Assembly (NCBI GenBank): GCA_013076295.1
Contig: RQOL01000855.1
Coordinates: 372,001-436,000, forward strand
Direction: 5' to 3'
DNA length: 64,000 nucleotides
Source: Sanderia malayensis
Lineage: Eukaryota > Cnidaria > Scyphozoa > Semaeostomeae > Pelagiidae
Shown here: one piece after another, positions 1 to 12,100 of the stretch
Numbering within the stretch: the first letter of the stretch is position 1
Layout: each line of letters begins with the position of its first letter
The notes under the pieces: model-generated
The model's database searches: none
Seen by the model: the letters and a program-made list of their open reading frames with translations, nothing else
Told to the model about the DNA's origin: nothing
Program-made: the position numbers and the translations under genes

Positions 1-1607
1 ACATCACCCACTTTGCCCAAGGAATCACTCATAGCATCAATCCAACCACCTCGCCCCTCTTGCATCTTAATAATGACCTCTTTATCTGAACGTACTTTGA
101 CTTTATCTCCTGTGGAGAAACTTTCCACCTGAAACAAACTTTGTTGATTAATACCCCAATAGTTAACACAAACTACAACCAACTACTAAATTCATAAAAT
201 AGAAAATAAACTTATAACATACCTTACACAAGCAGCAGGGATTGAATGTCCAGAAAATTAATTTGCTTGTCGTATGAGAACGAGACCTTGAAAAAAGTTT
301 TGTTAACAAATTTCTGGATTGAGCTCTATAAAAAAGTTTCATAACGATGTCTCCGTTTGGCATAACTCTCATAACTTTTCCGATTTGGCCAATACACTAA
401 AATAAAACATAAAAAATAAAAATGATACTGATATCGATATGGATCTGATCTGGAATAAAAAATATTTGAAAAAGTAAAACACAATTCATTCTAGCGTCGT
501 TACTAAAAAGCGGAACAACCTGGAACAAGCCAGGAACAAGGGGAACAACCCAAGAACAAGCCAGGAACAAGCGGAACACAAAAACAACCCAAGAACAGGC
601 TGCACAAGCCAAGACCAACCCAAGAGCAGGCTGAACAAGCCAAGACCAACCCAAGAACAAGCGGAACAACCCAAGAACAACCCCATAACAAGTGGAGAAA
701 GGCCTCATTTAGGATTCCAATCCCATGTGGTGATTACTGTATGTGATTTGACATGAATGAAGTGAAGGGTGTATGTATCACAAATGTGAATAAATGCTTT
801 TTGTGGGAAAGGAGAAAAAATCGAATTAGACAGCTGCCGCCTCAAAATAATGTGTGGTGCCAAGGTGGAATCCATGTAGCTTACGCCGGAGATATCCGGC
901 GTGGAGTTTGACTAAAACAATGGATCACGTGTTTTTCTATTGTTCCTTGGCGTTATATCCGGCGTAGCCTTTACAGTGCCTGACGTGCCTGGCATGTGAG
1001 AGGAACACCAGCGTGGCACGGGAAATACGCGTGAAACCCGTGAAACGTTGACGAGGGCGTTGGAAAACCTCGTTTCCCTGAGGCAAAATCGTTTGTTTCA
1101 ACAATTTCAACAATTGCACCCCAAAAATCCAAAATATCCCATTGTTTTCAAAAATCTCCACACATTTTCTTTTAAAAACTGATAAATGATATTTATATGA
1201 TCATGCATGATACGATGCACCCCTCGCTTCCTTCATGTCAAATCACATAGGCCCAAATACAGTAATCACACGGCAATTCGAAATAGGGCTTGTCCCACCT
1301 TTTGTGGGGTTGTTCCTGGCTCTTGTTCTTGGGTTGTTCAGCTTGTTCTTGGGTTTTTCCGCTTGTTCCTAGCTTGTTCTTGGGTTGTTCCGCTTGTTCC
1401 GGGTTGTTCCGCTTTTTAGTAACGACGTTCATTCTAGGCATTGTGCATTGTGTAACACATTCATTATTACCTCCTTCATATCATCATTAACATCACCATG
1501 TCCAGCTTGCATCCTTTTCATTTCCTCCCAATCAACATTAATAGCAACAGCATCTCCTTCACTGAAACTGTGAGAATCTTCATCTGTTCCAGGCAACAAA
1601 TTTCTGT
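1..1607 (-). other. Extra REP exon set of gene A (exons 10-12)
   Basis: Exons 1471-1607, 223-396 and <1-128 repeat the 7-8-9 exon pattern in divergent form. The first encodes a REP segment with SFSEGDAVAINVDWEEMKRM. The linker is 174 nt with an Arg/Ser/Thr-rich insert (SRSRSHTTSK) instead of 159 nt. The third closely matches the exon 9 REP. Canonical Mind bomb proteins have one such pair. The same set occurs in B (10288-10424, 9986-10159, 9651-9891) and C (46504-46640, 45257-45429, 44922-45162), but not in D or E. Confidence 0.75.
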
Positions 1608-4600
1608 CTTTAAAACAATATATGAACATATTTTAGACTAAATCCAAATGACAAGAAACACATGTCAAGCAAGTTTTATTTCAATAAATATGTTCTCCTC
1701 AAACCATTATTCTAAAGAACATTTCGAATTGAAGCATGGCAATTCAAAATGCACTTTGAAAGGTCAAATGTCTGCAACAACTTCATAAATGTATAACAAT
1801 AAAAGTTTACATCAAGGGAAGGGAATATCCCAAAACTTGGTGGCATGGTGCATTCCTTTGAAAAATTCAATGTTAACAAAGTAATATATGAGGAAAATTC
1901 AACCATACCAAGATGAAACAACAAATCTATTATTTAATCTTGATTCTTTGACTTTTAAACTTTCCCAATTTAGGAGTTCACTTTTATTAAAAATGTGTGT
2001 ATACTTGCATTTTTAAAATGCAGCTAGATATCTTTGGTCCAAAATAGAAAACTATAAAGATATCATAATCCAAACATCTAACAAAACAGTTTATCAAGGG
2101 GACAGACCAAATACTTGTAGGATGAGAAGTTACACCATATACCCAATACTAACCATGCAATGTATCTGCAGTGGAAAATGGCAACTTTTTCAATGCGGCA
2201 GGACTAAATGTCCATTGTCTGTCATTGACTTTTACTTTGACATCACCATCATCATCAACACCAAGAACATCACCCACTTTGCCCAAGGAATCACTCATGG
2301 CATCATTCCAACCACCTCGTCCCTCTTGCATCTTGATAATGACCTCTTTATTTGAACGCACTCTGACTTTATCTCCAGCGGAGAAACTTTCCACCTAAAA
2401 CAAACTGTGTTAATTAATACCCCAAGGTATAGTCAAAACAATGCACAACCAAATGCTAAAGTCATAAAATATAAAATAAATTTATATTGTACCTTGCACA
2501 AGCAGCGCGGATTGTAAACAGAGATGATGATTTGACTACATCAGAAGAGCCAGCCAATAGCGCAAGAATGCCTTGAATTTTATACACAATTTTGACGGCA
2601 ATATCTCCTGTTGGCATTACCGACACAACTGTTCCAATCCGGCCAACAGTCTAAAAATAAAAAATAAAAATGTTATAGATATAGATACATATCTGATCTG
2701 GAAAAAAAACATTTGGAAAGTAAATGCAAGATCATGTCTTAATTCATTCTAGGTATTGTGCATTGTGTGACACATTTGTTACCTCTTCCATATCATCATT
2801 AACAGCACCATGTCCAACTTGTAACCTTTTCATTTCATCCCAATTAACATTAATAGCAACAGTATCACCTTCAGTGAAACTGTAAGAATCTTCATCTGAG
2901 CTATGCAACAAATCTTTATCTTCGAAACAATATATGCACATATTTTAAACTAAACAATCTGAGAACATGGTAAGAACTATAAAATGAATAAAGACCTCAT
3001 CAATATCAAATATGTACATCAAGGGAACATCCCAAAACTTGGGGAATGGTGCCATTTAAGTCCTACTGGCTATGTCCCTTGCTTTTGTTTGATATAACAA
3101 CATATAAATGGACATAAAAACCTTGGGGTATGAATATTTACTCCTTGTCTGTGGAAAATTCATGCAAAAAATTAATATATATTAAACAATACCAATTATA
3201 GGCAGGTGCTGTTCGTAATAAGTCCCAATAGATGTTGGTCTAACTGCAATCAGATCAACCTAAAACATAAAATAATTCTGAATTACATGAGAAGGCAATA
3301 AAGAATGAACACCAAAAATAAATAGATTTTACTATAAGCATAGCAAAGAAACACTACAGTCGAGAAATCATGGAAGTAAGCTCTTCTCCAAAATGCAAGC
3401 ATTAAATAGTTGAATGAAAAATATTGGCACAAACTTTTCCATCAGCACCAATTCGATAGTTGGCACACACGCTACTTTGATCCCATTGAACTGTTGCCCC
3501 ATTTCCATCACCATTTAACTGCATATCAAAATTATGCATGTTATAAAAATTGTATCACAAACCAAGATAATACAACAAAAGGTATTTAATATATTTAAAC
3601 AAACCAGAAGATTTATCCAGTTATAGAGCTTTTTAATTTTCCCAGTCTTTCCATTTCCCCCTAAAACAATTTCAAAATGCAGACTAAACTAAAGTTAATA
3701 CATCAAGTAACTGAGAGTAGAATTAACAGAGCAACTTTCAAATCATAATAGCCTATAACAAAATAGCATAAAATATGTTATCTTGGTTATGATAGTGAAA
3801 GGACAAAATCAGTCAAGCAGGAAGCAACCTGCATAAATGTGGGATCTTGCTTCCACAAGTGAATGCCCATGTCGAGACCCAAATCAAGCAATGAAGAACA
3901 TCCTTCTTAGAAAATGCAGTTCCAGGCAGGCCCTCCTGCACAGATGGAAACTCAAAAAAACTGTAATTCATGCAGCCCACCAGTATATTCAGTAAAGGCA
4001 TGACCATTCTTGTGTTATCTTACAGTATAACCTGGTGCCCAATAGATCACATGAAACTTACCATCTTGAGACCCCCACTCCCAATCAGGCCCTCTTTTCA
4101 CAACAGCATCTTCCCAAAATCCATATGCTGCTTTGGGCAGTTTTTCCTGCCTTGCTCCAACATTAACCCTATAAACAAAAGATTGAAAATATTTCAAATA
4201 AAAGCAACTATTCATCAATGAACATTAACCCATAATAAAATAAACTTTTCTTACATTGGTCCTCTACTTTTATCAATTCTGTTAAACGCATGGTTTAAAC
4301 TGTGCTTCCCTTTGCAGTAACAACGGTTGCATAAATCATAATCATAACAAACTGAACATTTCCAGCGACTTCCTTTAATATTAGATTTATTGCACTCATT
4401 ACAGATTACTCCATTGTGAGTTACACCTGCAACACGAACAAGAAACAAATTGATTATTTGACACAAGCAGCCAGCAAACCTATTATTTGATGGACATGGA
4501 CTGGGACACAGTACTGGCTTCGTCCCTTGCGCATGACATCAACATATATTCGAGTCAGGGTAAATCTTGTGTGATGTTCAGTGGTTGATTATAGATTTTT

Positions 4601-4938
4601 AGAAAAAGATACATAGTTGTCGACTGCTGGTCAAATAAACACTAAAACATAATACAGCAAATGCAAGGTTCAAAAGCTTTATGCAAAGCAGAAAAATCTT
4701 TATTTATTGATATAGTTATCTGTCATCTTTTACCGACAGTGGCAGTGTCAAAAATTCGAAGTTCTCTTTCAAATGTGTATCTCCTTCTGTTACCAGAAGT
4801 GTCCCATTGTACAACCAATTTTCCATCAACAATTGATGTGATTGTACCAACATATCCATCACCACCATCCTGGTTGCCATATTTCCATTTTGGGCCGCGT
4901 ACAACGCGAGTTCCTGGCCTCACCAACTCCATCGACAT
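1..4938 (-). CDS. MIB gene A: Mind bomb-type E3 ubiquitin ligase, N-terminal two thirds (3' end off-window)
   Basis: Mind bomb ligases ubiquitinate Notch ligands such as Delta and trigger their endocytosis (family knowledge). Exons on the minus strand: 4734-4938 (start ATG at 4938; first MIB/HERC2 domain with RVVRGPKWKYGNQDGG), 4255-4426 (ZZ finger, CxxC pairs), 4062-4168, 3605-3660, 3435-3518 and 3193-3259 (second MIB/HERC2), 2783-2919 and 2493-2650 (REP 1), 2154-2394 (REP 2), 1471-1607 and 223-396 (extra REP), and <1-128 (extra REP, cut by the window edge). Ankyrins and RINGs must lie to the left. All junctions are GT/AG and phases join except at exon 8. That exon is 158 nt instead of 159: near 2522 it reads gagatgatg where the copy in gene C has gagatagatg, which shifts the frame. 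The intron after exon 10 holds a foldback element. Confidence 0.85.
485..1437. mobile_element. Foldback element with minisatellite arms in the gene A extra-REP intron
   Basis: The element proper is 495-1427 (933 bp). Its ends are a perfect 26-bp inverted repeat (CGTCGTTACTAAAAAGCGGA... and complement). Inside the ends each arm is a short tandem array of GGAACAAGCC/GGAACAACCC-type units (about 500-690 and 1300-1420). The inner flanks are also inverted. It is bordered by a 10-bp direct repeat ttcattctag (485-494 and 1428-1437), while the uninterrupted intron in gene B at about 10249 has this 10-mer once. No transposase is encoded, so it is non-autonomous. A 9-11 bp duplication recalls Mutator-like elements; family assignment is inference. 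Confidence 0.85.
3797..3962 (+). mobile_element. LINE C-terminal remnant in intron 3 of gene A
   Basis: This intronic segment is the orthologue of the clearer copies in B to E, read on the plus strand. It aligns with them across the Cys-rich tail but has substitutions. It is antisense to the MIB gene. Confidence 0.5.
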
Positions 4939-4993
4939 GTTTACAGCTGATTCTGCTGTCCACTTTCACTTTCGCTTTTGGACACCAAACCAA

Positions 4994-4999
4994 TGACGT
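4994..4999 (-). promoter_or_regulatory. Conserved TGACGT (CRE/ATF-like) motif upstream of MIB exon 1
   Basis: TGACGT lies 56 bp upstream of the gene A start, within a block (atgacgta.cgca.ggtgtgcgcc) conserved upstream of exon 1 in B (39268-39273), C (50266-50271) and D (57755-57760). TGACGT is the half or full core of CREB/ATF sites. A promoter role is inferred from conservation and position only; recent duplication alone could explain the conservation. Confidence 0.35.
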
Positions 5000-5278
5000 A
5001 CCGCACGGTGTGCGCCTTTAAGCACAAAGCTGAGCTGCTCCGTTACGCTACTGCACAACATACGTGTATTGCGCCATGCAGCAACAGCCACAAACCCAGC
5101 TTCATTAACAGTAGAACCTCACTGATTGCCAAAAAAAGCTGGAATCAGTTTTTATTAAAAATTTCTTACCAGTCTTTTATTTCAATATCTAATAATGCAA
5201 ATTAAAGATTGAGATACATAAAACGTTGTTTGCTGATTGTAAAACTGGTTCCAAAAGATTCTTAAAATTCTTAAAACT

Positions 5279-5455
5279 TACACGTTTTTTATTTTATAAG
5301 AAACCTAGCTCAAGCCCTACTAGTAGAAGTTTCTTAAATTTTCTATTGTTTTCTATTGTTAAGGAAAACAATAGAACAAAAGAATCTATTGTAATTTGGC
5401 ACAAATTCTACTAGTAAGTTTCTTATAAAGTAGTTTCTTATAAAAAAAACGTGTA
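5279..5455. mobile_element. Tc1/mariner-like MITE upstream of gene A
   Basis: Element 5281-5453 (173 bp) starts CACGTTTTTTATTTTATAAG and ends with the inverse, ...CTTATAAAAAAAACGTG. It is flanked by TA on both sides. The matching spacers above genes B, C and D read aacttacttac or aacttactttc with no insertion. TA duplication plus CACG termini suggest a Tc1/mariner-derived non-autonomous element (inference). Confidence 0.65.
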
Positions 5456-6144
5456 CTTACTTTCAACATTTAAAAGTCAAAATTACACATTATCGAAAGT
5501 CATTGGCTACATAACTGAAATTTGCTTATTTACCGTAAAAATCAAAAACAATTTCAATGCTGTACGCAATTGTATAGATGCATACACAATTATAATTAAT
5601 GTAATTATATGATTAATTGCAGTGATTGGTTAATCCAAGCTATTTACAGACTACACATTTTCTATAAGAAACCCAGCTTGGAAGCATCAATAATCGAGGT
5701 GCCCCATTTTTGGAACATGTTGGTAGCGTTTTACCAATAAAAGTTTCTGTAAAGTTTCTAAATTGCATCTTTGAAACAATCAGAAACATTTCAGAACACA
5801 CCAAAAACAACTGTTAACCAGAAAACGGATCACAATAATTCATGACCATTCAAAGAAATGAATGAGATAATGAGGAAAAGGTTATATAACTTTTGATTTT
5901 GATCTGCATGGGTTTTGGTCTGGGTTCATATCCATCCAAAAATAATCAACTCAAAACGCAAGTTGCTTACAAAAAACGTGATGTAGCGAGGTGCTTAGTC
6001 CCGAAGCATTATACAAAAACAATAAAAATAGTAGAAAACGTAACATGAAATAAATCATGCCACTTAATGCGTTGCATTGAATAACATGTATATGATGAGA
6101 TGCAAGTCAAAAATAGCTACAATACAATTTGGAGTTAAAACAAT

Positions 6145-9100
6145 TCAGTTGTCATATAGAGTAACTTTTTGGGTGATTGGTTTACGGCAGATGTGACATT
6201 CCTGCAACTGAGCTGAACAAACATTGCAGCAACTGTGACCACAAGAAAATGCCACAGTGCGTGTATTTTCAAAACAAATTTTGCACAATTACTGCTATCT
6301 GCATCAACATCATCTTCAGGTGCTGGGCCTACAGAAGTATATATAAGTACAATATAAGTTATGTCTGGCCACATGTGGAATTTGTCAACCTGCCTTCTTC
6401 ACAAACAATGTTGGGAAGAAATTATATAATCTTACCAATAACTTGTTTGTCAACGATTTTCCATAGAACACTGCAAACATCTCTTCATTCTCGTTGAGCA
6501 AGCTATGAAAAACATTGCTTACAATTAGTTTTAGACCAGGAACAGATTAGATAAAAGCAAAGAAAATCAAAACAGTATACCATGGCAAACAATCACGTGG
6601 TTGCATGGCAGCATTCTGATATTAGCTTTGTTTTCTTCACAAAGTTTGCAAATTGGCATCGAGGAAGGCAAAAATGCAGAAACACTCGTAATCTCTCTCT
6701 GCCAAAATAAAATATACATTAGTACTAGGTAATAGTCAGGATAGCATATAAATAGTGTCGTAAATAGGAAGAATAGAATATAATTAAATGTATGCATGAA
6801 ACCTTGCATTCCTTGCATTTCTTGAAATTATCTGCACATGACTGACAACACAGCTTATGACCGCATGGTTTAAATTCAGCATCAATAAGGAATTCCTTGC
6901 AATCCTGGCACACATCTGCATTTGTTACTGCACCTGGACCAGGTGATGAAGCAGCACCTTGGACAGTATCTAGTGCAGTCCCAGAAGGCATGTTGCTTCT
7001 TGGTGGGGATGTGGATGTTGGTGAACTAATTCTAAAAAATAATTCAATGAGGTAGTTGAAAATGAAAATACAGACACGTCCTTAGCAAAATGCAAAAGCA
7101 ATAAAAAGATATTACTTGCTCACATAGACATCCTCTTTTCTTTAAACTTCCCCAAAATATTTTTAATGGCCGGTTCTGTGACGATGTCCAGTGAGGACTT
7201 TCCAGCATGGTTGCAGTGGTGAAGGTCGGCACCTTCTTTTACCAAATAGCATGCTATGGCTAATGGACTGGCCTTTGGCCTATCAATCTGCGACAATATC
7301 TGAAAGAATACAAACATTTACTTAACTCAATCGAAAATGGGACGGTAATGGGTCTGAGCTTATCAAGAAGCATAAAAATAAACAGAACAGAAGTTAGGCA
7401 GAGAGACCTCAGCAATGTCTGGTACACTTTCAATTCCAGTTAACTGCTCAGCAACTAACGACATCGCTTGAAATCGCATCAGGACAGTATGCAACAGCGT
7501 GTCACCATCATTATCTTCTGACATAACGTTGGCTCCATGAGATATTAGCAATTTCATGATGCCTATGTACCCCTCCATGGCTGCAAGCATAATAGCAGTG
7601 TGTCCCTTGCAAGTTTTCAGCTCCAGCTGGCAATTTCCCTGAACATTAATTTGATTCGTTACAAGCTATTACAAGACAAAAGCTGATAATAAAAAATTAC
7701 TCTACCAATTTGAAATGCTTATGCAGATAATACCTCATTAAGCATAAAGTAAACAATATCTTCGTGTCCATTGACAATAGCAACATGTAACGGGGAAAAT
7801 CCATCCTCTTTTTGAATGTTTACGAATTCTGGGGCTTTATCCAACATCAATTTTACAGCGCTCGAAAAGAAGATATTTAAAACTTCACCTTGTGGAGGCA
7901 AGTTTAAGAGAACGGAAGATAACTGAATCAGACAAGACTGAAATAAGCATAGCAAGCTTAAATGGTTTAAAAACGCATCGTTGTTTATCACAATCATGAA
8001 AAACAACTAAATGATAGAAAACGAATATATTTCTTTCTATGCAATCCTAGCTGTTGTTGCATAAGATGGATTCATTACAGTTATTAATTATAGCAAACAA
8101 ACAAAAATACGTACTCATCCTTTCCTTTGACCGCAGCAAGATGCAAAGGATTGAATCCTTTTTTGTTGTAATGACAAATATAAATTGAGGGCAACCTCAA
8201 TAAAATATCTACAATGTCAGTTCTGTCTTGGAAAATTGCGTCATGAAGTGGCGTGTCACCTTCTTTATCCTAAATGAAATGGGCATCCACAAAAATATAT
8301 ACACAGCACAGAGTCTATATGTAGATAGTAAAGCCTTGGCTGCTGAGGTGAAAAATATACTGGCAAGCATAAAAAGATCACTGAAAAAACAACTGAAGAG
8401 TAGCTACAGAAATCATTTGCAAGGCATACGGGTAAAAAGAAAAAAACCACAAAAGATCAACCAACCATTCTTACCTGGGTGTTTACATCAGCATTGCTAT
8501 CAGCAAGTGTTCTTACGATTTCCACCCCTCCTTTCCAAACTGCAATGTGCAATGCTGTCAAGCCTTTCTTGTTTTGCAAGTCAAGGGCAGCCTTATTTCT
8601 TATCAACAGCTTGACAAGCTCCAGGGATGAGCCTATCGCAGCATAATGCAATGCGGTATCGCCATCATTGTCCTGTTAAAGTTAAAATTAAGATAGCATG
8701 ACTGCTATATCAAACAAAGATAAACACGGCAGTTTGAAATACATACAAAGTTCTAACAAATGGCAAAATATAGTATAACTATTCAAAACGTATTTATACC
8801 ATACCAGGTGGTAAATATCAGCACCATAACGCAACAATATTTCCGCTATCTCTAAATACCCTTTATGGCAAGCAATTTGCAGTGGAGATGTTTCACCATT
8901 TTTAACGTTTGCCTAAAACAAATGATTATATATTTATGGAAATTTTATATGTAATATTGTCTAGCGTGGAATGCAAAACAAAATACGAGCCTCACAGCCT
9001 GTCTGTCCTTTTTCAAGATACTCTCAACTGTGTCCTTATCTCCATTTTTAGTGGCTGCAATCATGAGGTTTCCATCTTCCAAACTTCCAACCAACAACTT

Positions 9101-12100
9101 CCTAAGTCCTTCCAATAATGCATCACGGATGTCACCTGTTTGAAATAAACATAATTTTGATTTTAGACTTTTCTTTATTTTTGCAATTTTTTCAACGAAA
9201 CTTAAAGCAGGCCTCAAATTAAAAAGTATATTATTTTCGGATTATTATCTCATCAGCATTTACTTTGTGTTAGGATTCAATTTCAAATCAGTCTTAACAG
9301 AGTAACTAGGTCCTAAAATCATTCCACTTTTAGCAGCTTCTTACGTTTGAGGGTGAAGATTAATACAAAGAAATAAATAGATCTTTCATTTTACCAAGAT
9401 GAAATAACAAATCTATTATTTCATCTTGATTCTTTTACTTTTAAACTTTTCCCAATTTAGGAGTTGACTTTTATTAAAATGTGCGTACGTGCACTTTCGA
9501 AATGCAGCTAGATATCTTTGGCCCCAAATGAAAAACTATAAAGATATCATAATCAAAGCACTAAACAAAACAGTTTATCAAAGGGACAGGCAGAAAATGC
9601 GCAATATCCGAGACAACCCCAGGACGACAAATCAGACATCAAATACTAACCCTGCAATGAATCTGCAGTGGAAGATGGCAGCTTTTTCAATGCAGCAGGA
9701 CTAAATGTCAATTGATGGCCATTGACTTTTACCTTGACATCACCATCATCATCCACACTAAGAACATCACCCACTTTGCCTAAGGAATCGCTCATAGCAT
9801 CATTCCAACCACCTCGCCCCTCTTGCATCTTAATAATGACATCTTTATTTGAACGTACTTTGACTTTATCTCCTGTGGAAAAACTTTCCACCTGAAACAA
9901 ACTTTGTTGATTAATACCCCAATAGTTAACACAAACTACAACCAACTACTAAATTCATAAAGTAGAAAATAAATTTATATTGTACCTTACACAAGCAGCA
10001 GGGGTTGAACGTCAAGAAAATTAATTTGCTTGTCGTATGAGAACGAGACCTTGAAAAAAGTTTTGTTAACAAATTTCTGGATTGAGCTCTATAAAAAAGT
10101 TTCATAACAATGTCTCCGTTTGGCGTAACTCTCATAACTTTTCCGATTTGGCCAATGCACTAAAATAAAACATAAAAAATAAAAATTATACTGATATCAA
10201 TATGAATCTGATCTAAAATAAAAAATATTTGAAAAAGTAAAACACAATTCATTCTAGGCATTGTGCATTGTTTAACACATTCCTTACCCCCTTCATATCA
10301 TCATTAACATCACCATGTCCAACTTGCAACCTTTTCATTTCATCCCAATTAACATTAATAGCAACAGCATCTCCTTCACTGAAATTGTGAGAGTCTTCAT
10401 CTGTGCCAGGCAACAAATTTCTATCTTTAAAACAATATATGAACATATTTTAAACTAAACAATCCAAATAACAAGAAACACATATCAAGCAAATTTTATT
10501 TCAATAAATATGTTCTCCTCAAACCATTATTTTAAAGAACATTTCAAATTGAAGCATGACAATTCAAAATGCACTTTGAAAGGTCAGATGTCTGCAACAT
10601 CTTCATAAATATATAACAATAAAAGTTTACATCAAGGGAACGGAATATCCCAAAACTTGGCGGCATGGTGCATTCCTTTGAAAAATTCAATGTTAACAAA
10701 GTAATATATGAGGAAAATTCAACTACAACAAATCTATTCTTTCATCTTGATTCTTCGACTTTTAAACTTTCCCAATTTAGGAGTTGACTTTTATTAAAAA
10801 TGCAAATAGACATCTTTGGCCCAAAATGGAAAACCATAAAGATAGCATAATCAAAACACCGAACAAAACAGTTTATCAAGGGGGCAGACTAAATACTTGT
10901 AAGATGCAAAGTTACCCCAGGACAATTACTCATACATTTCTACCAAATACTAACCCTGCAATGAACCTGCAGTGGGAGATGGCAGCTTTTTCAATGCAGC
11001 AGGACTAAATGTCCATTGATGGCCATTGACATTTACTTTGACATCACCATCATCATCAACACTAAGAACATCACCCACTTTGCCCAAGGAATCACTCATA
11101 GCATCATTCCAACCACCTCGCCCCTCTTGCATCTTAATAATGACATCTTTATTTGAATGCACTCTGACTTTATCCCCAGAGGAGAAACTTTCCACCTGAA
11201 ACAAACTGTGTTGATTAAAACCCCAGAGTATAGCTGTGAGTTGCTTACAATATACACTGGGGCCGTGGGCCTATGCAAGAAAACTTACATAACAATATAA
11301 AACTACCAAACGGGTTTCAATAGCGAATATGTATTTAGCATAAATATACTCAAAATTTCATACATTTTCAAATGAAAACATAATTTAAACTATATCATAT
11401 TGCTTTGCAATAATATTAAAAGAAAACTGTGAAGAGGTCCCTTAAAAATGTTTACGAAAATTTATCGAAGTGGAGAAATTAAAACGGCAATAATTATAAC
11501 TTCTTTCACTCAAAGCCACGCAAATTCTCTCTCATTTAAAAGAGAATGTTTTAAAACTTTGAAAAATATAAGACTTGTTTAGGTAACTGTCTTGACCTTT
11601 TACAATTCACGGTTTAAGTCTTTGTTTATCATTTTAGGAATTTGATTTGACAAAACCTATTTTTCGGCTATCTCTAAAAGCAGGAACGAGGAACAAAACC
11701 GGGAACAAGTAGGAACGAGCAGGAACGAGTAGGAACGAAGCGGGAACGAGTAGGAACAAATAGGAACGAGTAGGAACGAAGCGGGAACGAGTAGGAACAA
11801 GTAGGAACGAGTAGGAACGAAGCGGGAACGAGTAAGAACAAGTAGGAACGAAGCGGGAACAAGGCGGGAACATCCAGAAATGACCAAGAACACATGGACA
11901 GGGCTTAAATATCGGCAGGAAAACATTCGTTTGCCATTTACTCAGATAAGAAGACGTTTCTTCAAAAATTTTTGTTTCAAATGCTGGGTGACCCAAAAAC
12001 ATTTCTAAAGTTTTGAATATTCTAGCAAGAAAAATATTGCTGACTTCTTAGAAATCAGGTTTCAAGGATAATCTACAATAAATACCTCAAATTTTGCTCT

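Larger units (their letters stand above)
4939..6144. other. Spacer between gene A start and gene B end
   Basis: It holds the upstream region of gene A, the MITE at 5281-5453, and AT-rich DNA that aligns with the spacers at 40760-41470, 50470-51200 and 57960-58710. No coding potential seen. Confidence 0.6.

Noticed and set aside
397..708. Overlapping Leu/Phe/Cys-rich ORFs on the minus strand, repeated at 45430-45741
   Set aside because: They are translations of the GGAAC minisatellite arms of the foldback element. Several frames are open at once because the unit length keeps them open, and there is no splice or start context.
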